A stretch of 64,000 nt of DNA from Amoebidium appalachense (Eukaryota; Ichthyosporea). This document shows, piece after piece, positions 62,859 through 64,000 of the stretch (position 1 is the first letter of the stretch; each line of letters starts with the position of its first letter). The translations under genes were made by a program, and so were the position numbers. The notes under the pieces were generated by a model. That model searched no databases, was not told the origin of the DNA, and was given only the letters and a program-made list of their open reading frames with translations. Where the stretch lies: the NCBI GenBank assembly GCA_963693365.1, contig CAVNZM010000007.1:496001-560000 (forward strand). Reading direction: 5' to 3'.

Positions 62859-63892
62859 TTCGTGTGTGTGTGTGTTCGTGTGTGCATGTTCGCACACGTG
62901 TGTGTGTGTGCGTGTGTGCGTGCGTGTGCGAGTACACGTGCATGGGTATTTGTGTTAACATATGGGCGCATTGAGTTGATGTTGCGGTGTTTTTACCATT
63001 AACCTGCATGGATGCACGTGTATGTGTGTATGTCGATCTGTTGTCTGTGTAGGCATGTCTATGCGCGTGGATATCATGTTGCAAAAGCCCTTCGATTCAG
63101 CACAATACCATACAAGGAGCAAACAAAAAATGTGAGAGTAGGTTTAACGGTATCAAATCATGCGTAGACATTCACTCTTAACCCAACACAATCAACACCA
63201 TAGTTGATGGTTGTGTGATACACGACTCGTGTGTTGATATGATGTGTGTGGTGAGAGAACACTCGGGTGGGGCAGGGTGTGAATGTCAAGCGTTGCGAGT
63301 TCACTCTGGGTTGTATGAGTGTCTGTGCGTGCATGCATGTACTTGCGTGTTTTTAGGTATGTGTGTATGTGTGCATTGTGCGTGCGTGCCTGGGTGAGTG
63401 TGTGCTTGCATGTGTGTGTGCCCGTGCGTGCATTCCTGCCTGTTGTGTGGGTGTGTTGTGCGCGCATGTGTGTTGGTGGTGGTCACGGGGAATGGGGTTC
63501 CAGGTGGTCACTACTGATACACCAATTGAGATGGATGGATGCCACAACGCCTCAACACAAGAAGTGTGAAGGGCAAAAATGAGGTGACATCACACGGCTG
63601 TTGTCCCCTTTTCCTTAGCCACTGAGCCTGGGCTAGCAGGCAGCTTGTCCTTGCCACTCCTGCACCACAGACCACACCGTCAGTGCTACGTCCACAGCAG
63701 GATGCCTTGCCACCAACAAACACTAGCAGCCCCCCTCCCCCCCCCCCCCCCTCCCCACCCCCTTCCTCGAGGTAGAGGGGGGAAAAACAAACAAAACAAC
63801 CCACAAACACAAGCATTGCCTTTACTCAACTACAACCCGGCACACATACAACAATCTTTGCACAGACACAACCAAGTCGGGGTGCACATAGC

Positions 63893-63923
<31 letters not shown>

Positions 63924-64000
63924 TCCCCTTCCCCCCTCCCCCTCTTCGACCTTTCCACTCCCAGCCTGCCCTTCCCCATCCACCTATCCCCCTCCCTCCC
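61391..64000. other. Spacer with microsatellites; possible 3' exon near 62030-62195
   Basis: It holds C runs (61484-61508, 63736-63752, 63893-63920), (GT)n at 62781-62960 and GT/GC-rich DNA at 63000-63470. A stretch at 62031-62195 reads HKQSPSSGRTKSSIASEF then PLSPRIYDAPTQTATS to a TGA and is preceded by an acceptor-like gacatcag; it might be a terminal exon, but no upstream exon was found. The rest shows no gene. Confidence 0.35.

Overview
This is nuclear DNA from a eukaryote. Protein-coding genes are split by GT-AG introns, and the sequence is saturated with microsatellites ((GT)n, (CA)n, (GA)n, (GGTG)n) and very long G or C homopolymers (59 G at 4245-4303, 69 C at 44601-44669). There are tyrosine-recombinase (DIRS/PAT-type) retrotransposons, a 183-bp satellite, a decayed Tc1/mariner-superfamily transposase and several MITE-like elements. 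I see no operons, Shine-Dalgarno sites or CRISPR. TAA, TAG and TGA all end reading frames, so the code looks standard. The lineage (alga, other protist or simple multicellular eukaryote) cannot be fixed from this window.

Left part (1-28 kb) is transposon and satellite territory. Two nearly identical DIRS/PAT-like elements (787-6249 and 13547-18990, both on the minus strand) carry Gag, RT-RNase H and tyrosine recombinase, bounded by split direct repeats. A third locus (49-602) is a solo remnant of the same repeat. Two arrays of a 183-bp satellite (about 7750-9915 and 18991-21249) end in the same unique sequence. The interval between them is microsatellite DNA. Further right are a small two-exon gene (21263-21932), short tandem repeats (22.0-22.6 kb), a partial minus-strand gene with an RG-rich tail (23605-24491) and a transposase pseudogene (26190-28099).

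Right part (28.7-61.4 kb) is genic, but most of it is intron. A three-exon minus-strand gene (28731-31939) assembles into a 200-residue ABM-domain protein with a likely mitochondrial presequence. A minus-strand ORF of 206 codons (35286-35906) lies head to head with the main gene. That gene is a 23-exon plus-strand gene (36614-58919) whose exons join in phase into about 1396 residues: an N-terminal RRM, a MOV10/SDE3-like SF1 RNA helicase, a Q/P/N/M-rich tail and an unrecognised C-terminal domain. One base appears to be missing in a C6 run in exon 12. Its introns hold a 530-bp foldback (41258-41787), a piggyBac-like MITE (43058-43636), a 51-bp minisatellite and a short repeat family. A small Q/P-rich plus-strand gene follows (at least 59990-61390). 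The last 2.6 kb is mostly microsatellite DNA.

The most noteworthy items are the RRM-MOV10-like fusion, the long hairpin inside an intron of this RNA-silencing-type helicase, introns whose splice sites are supplied by (GT)n and (CA)n tracts with G tracts usually before C tracts, and the complete split-repeat structure of the DIRS elements together with a solo derivative.
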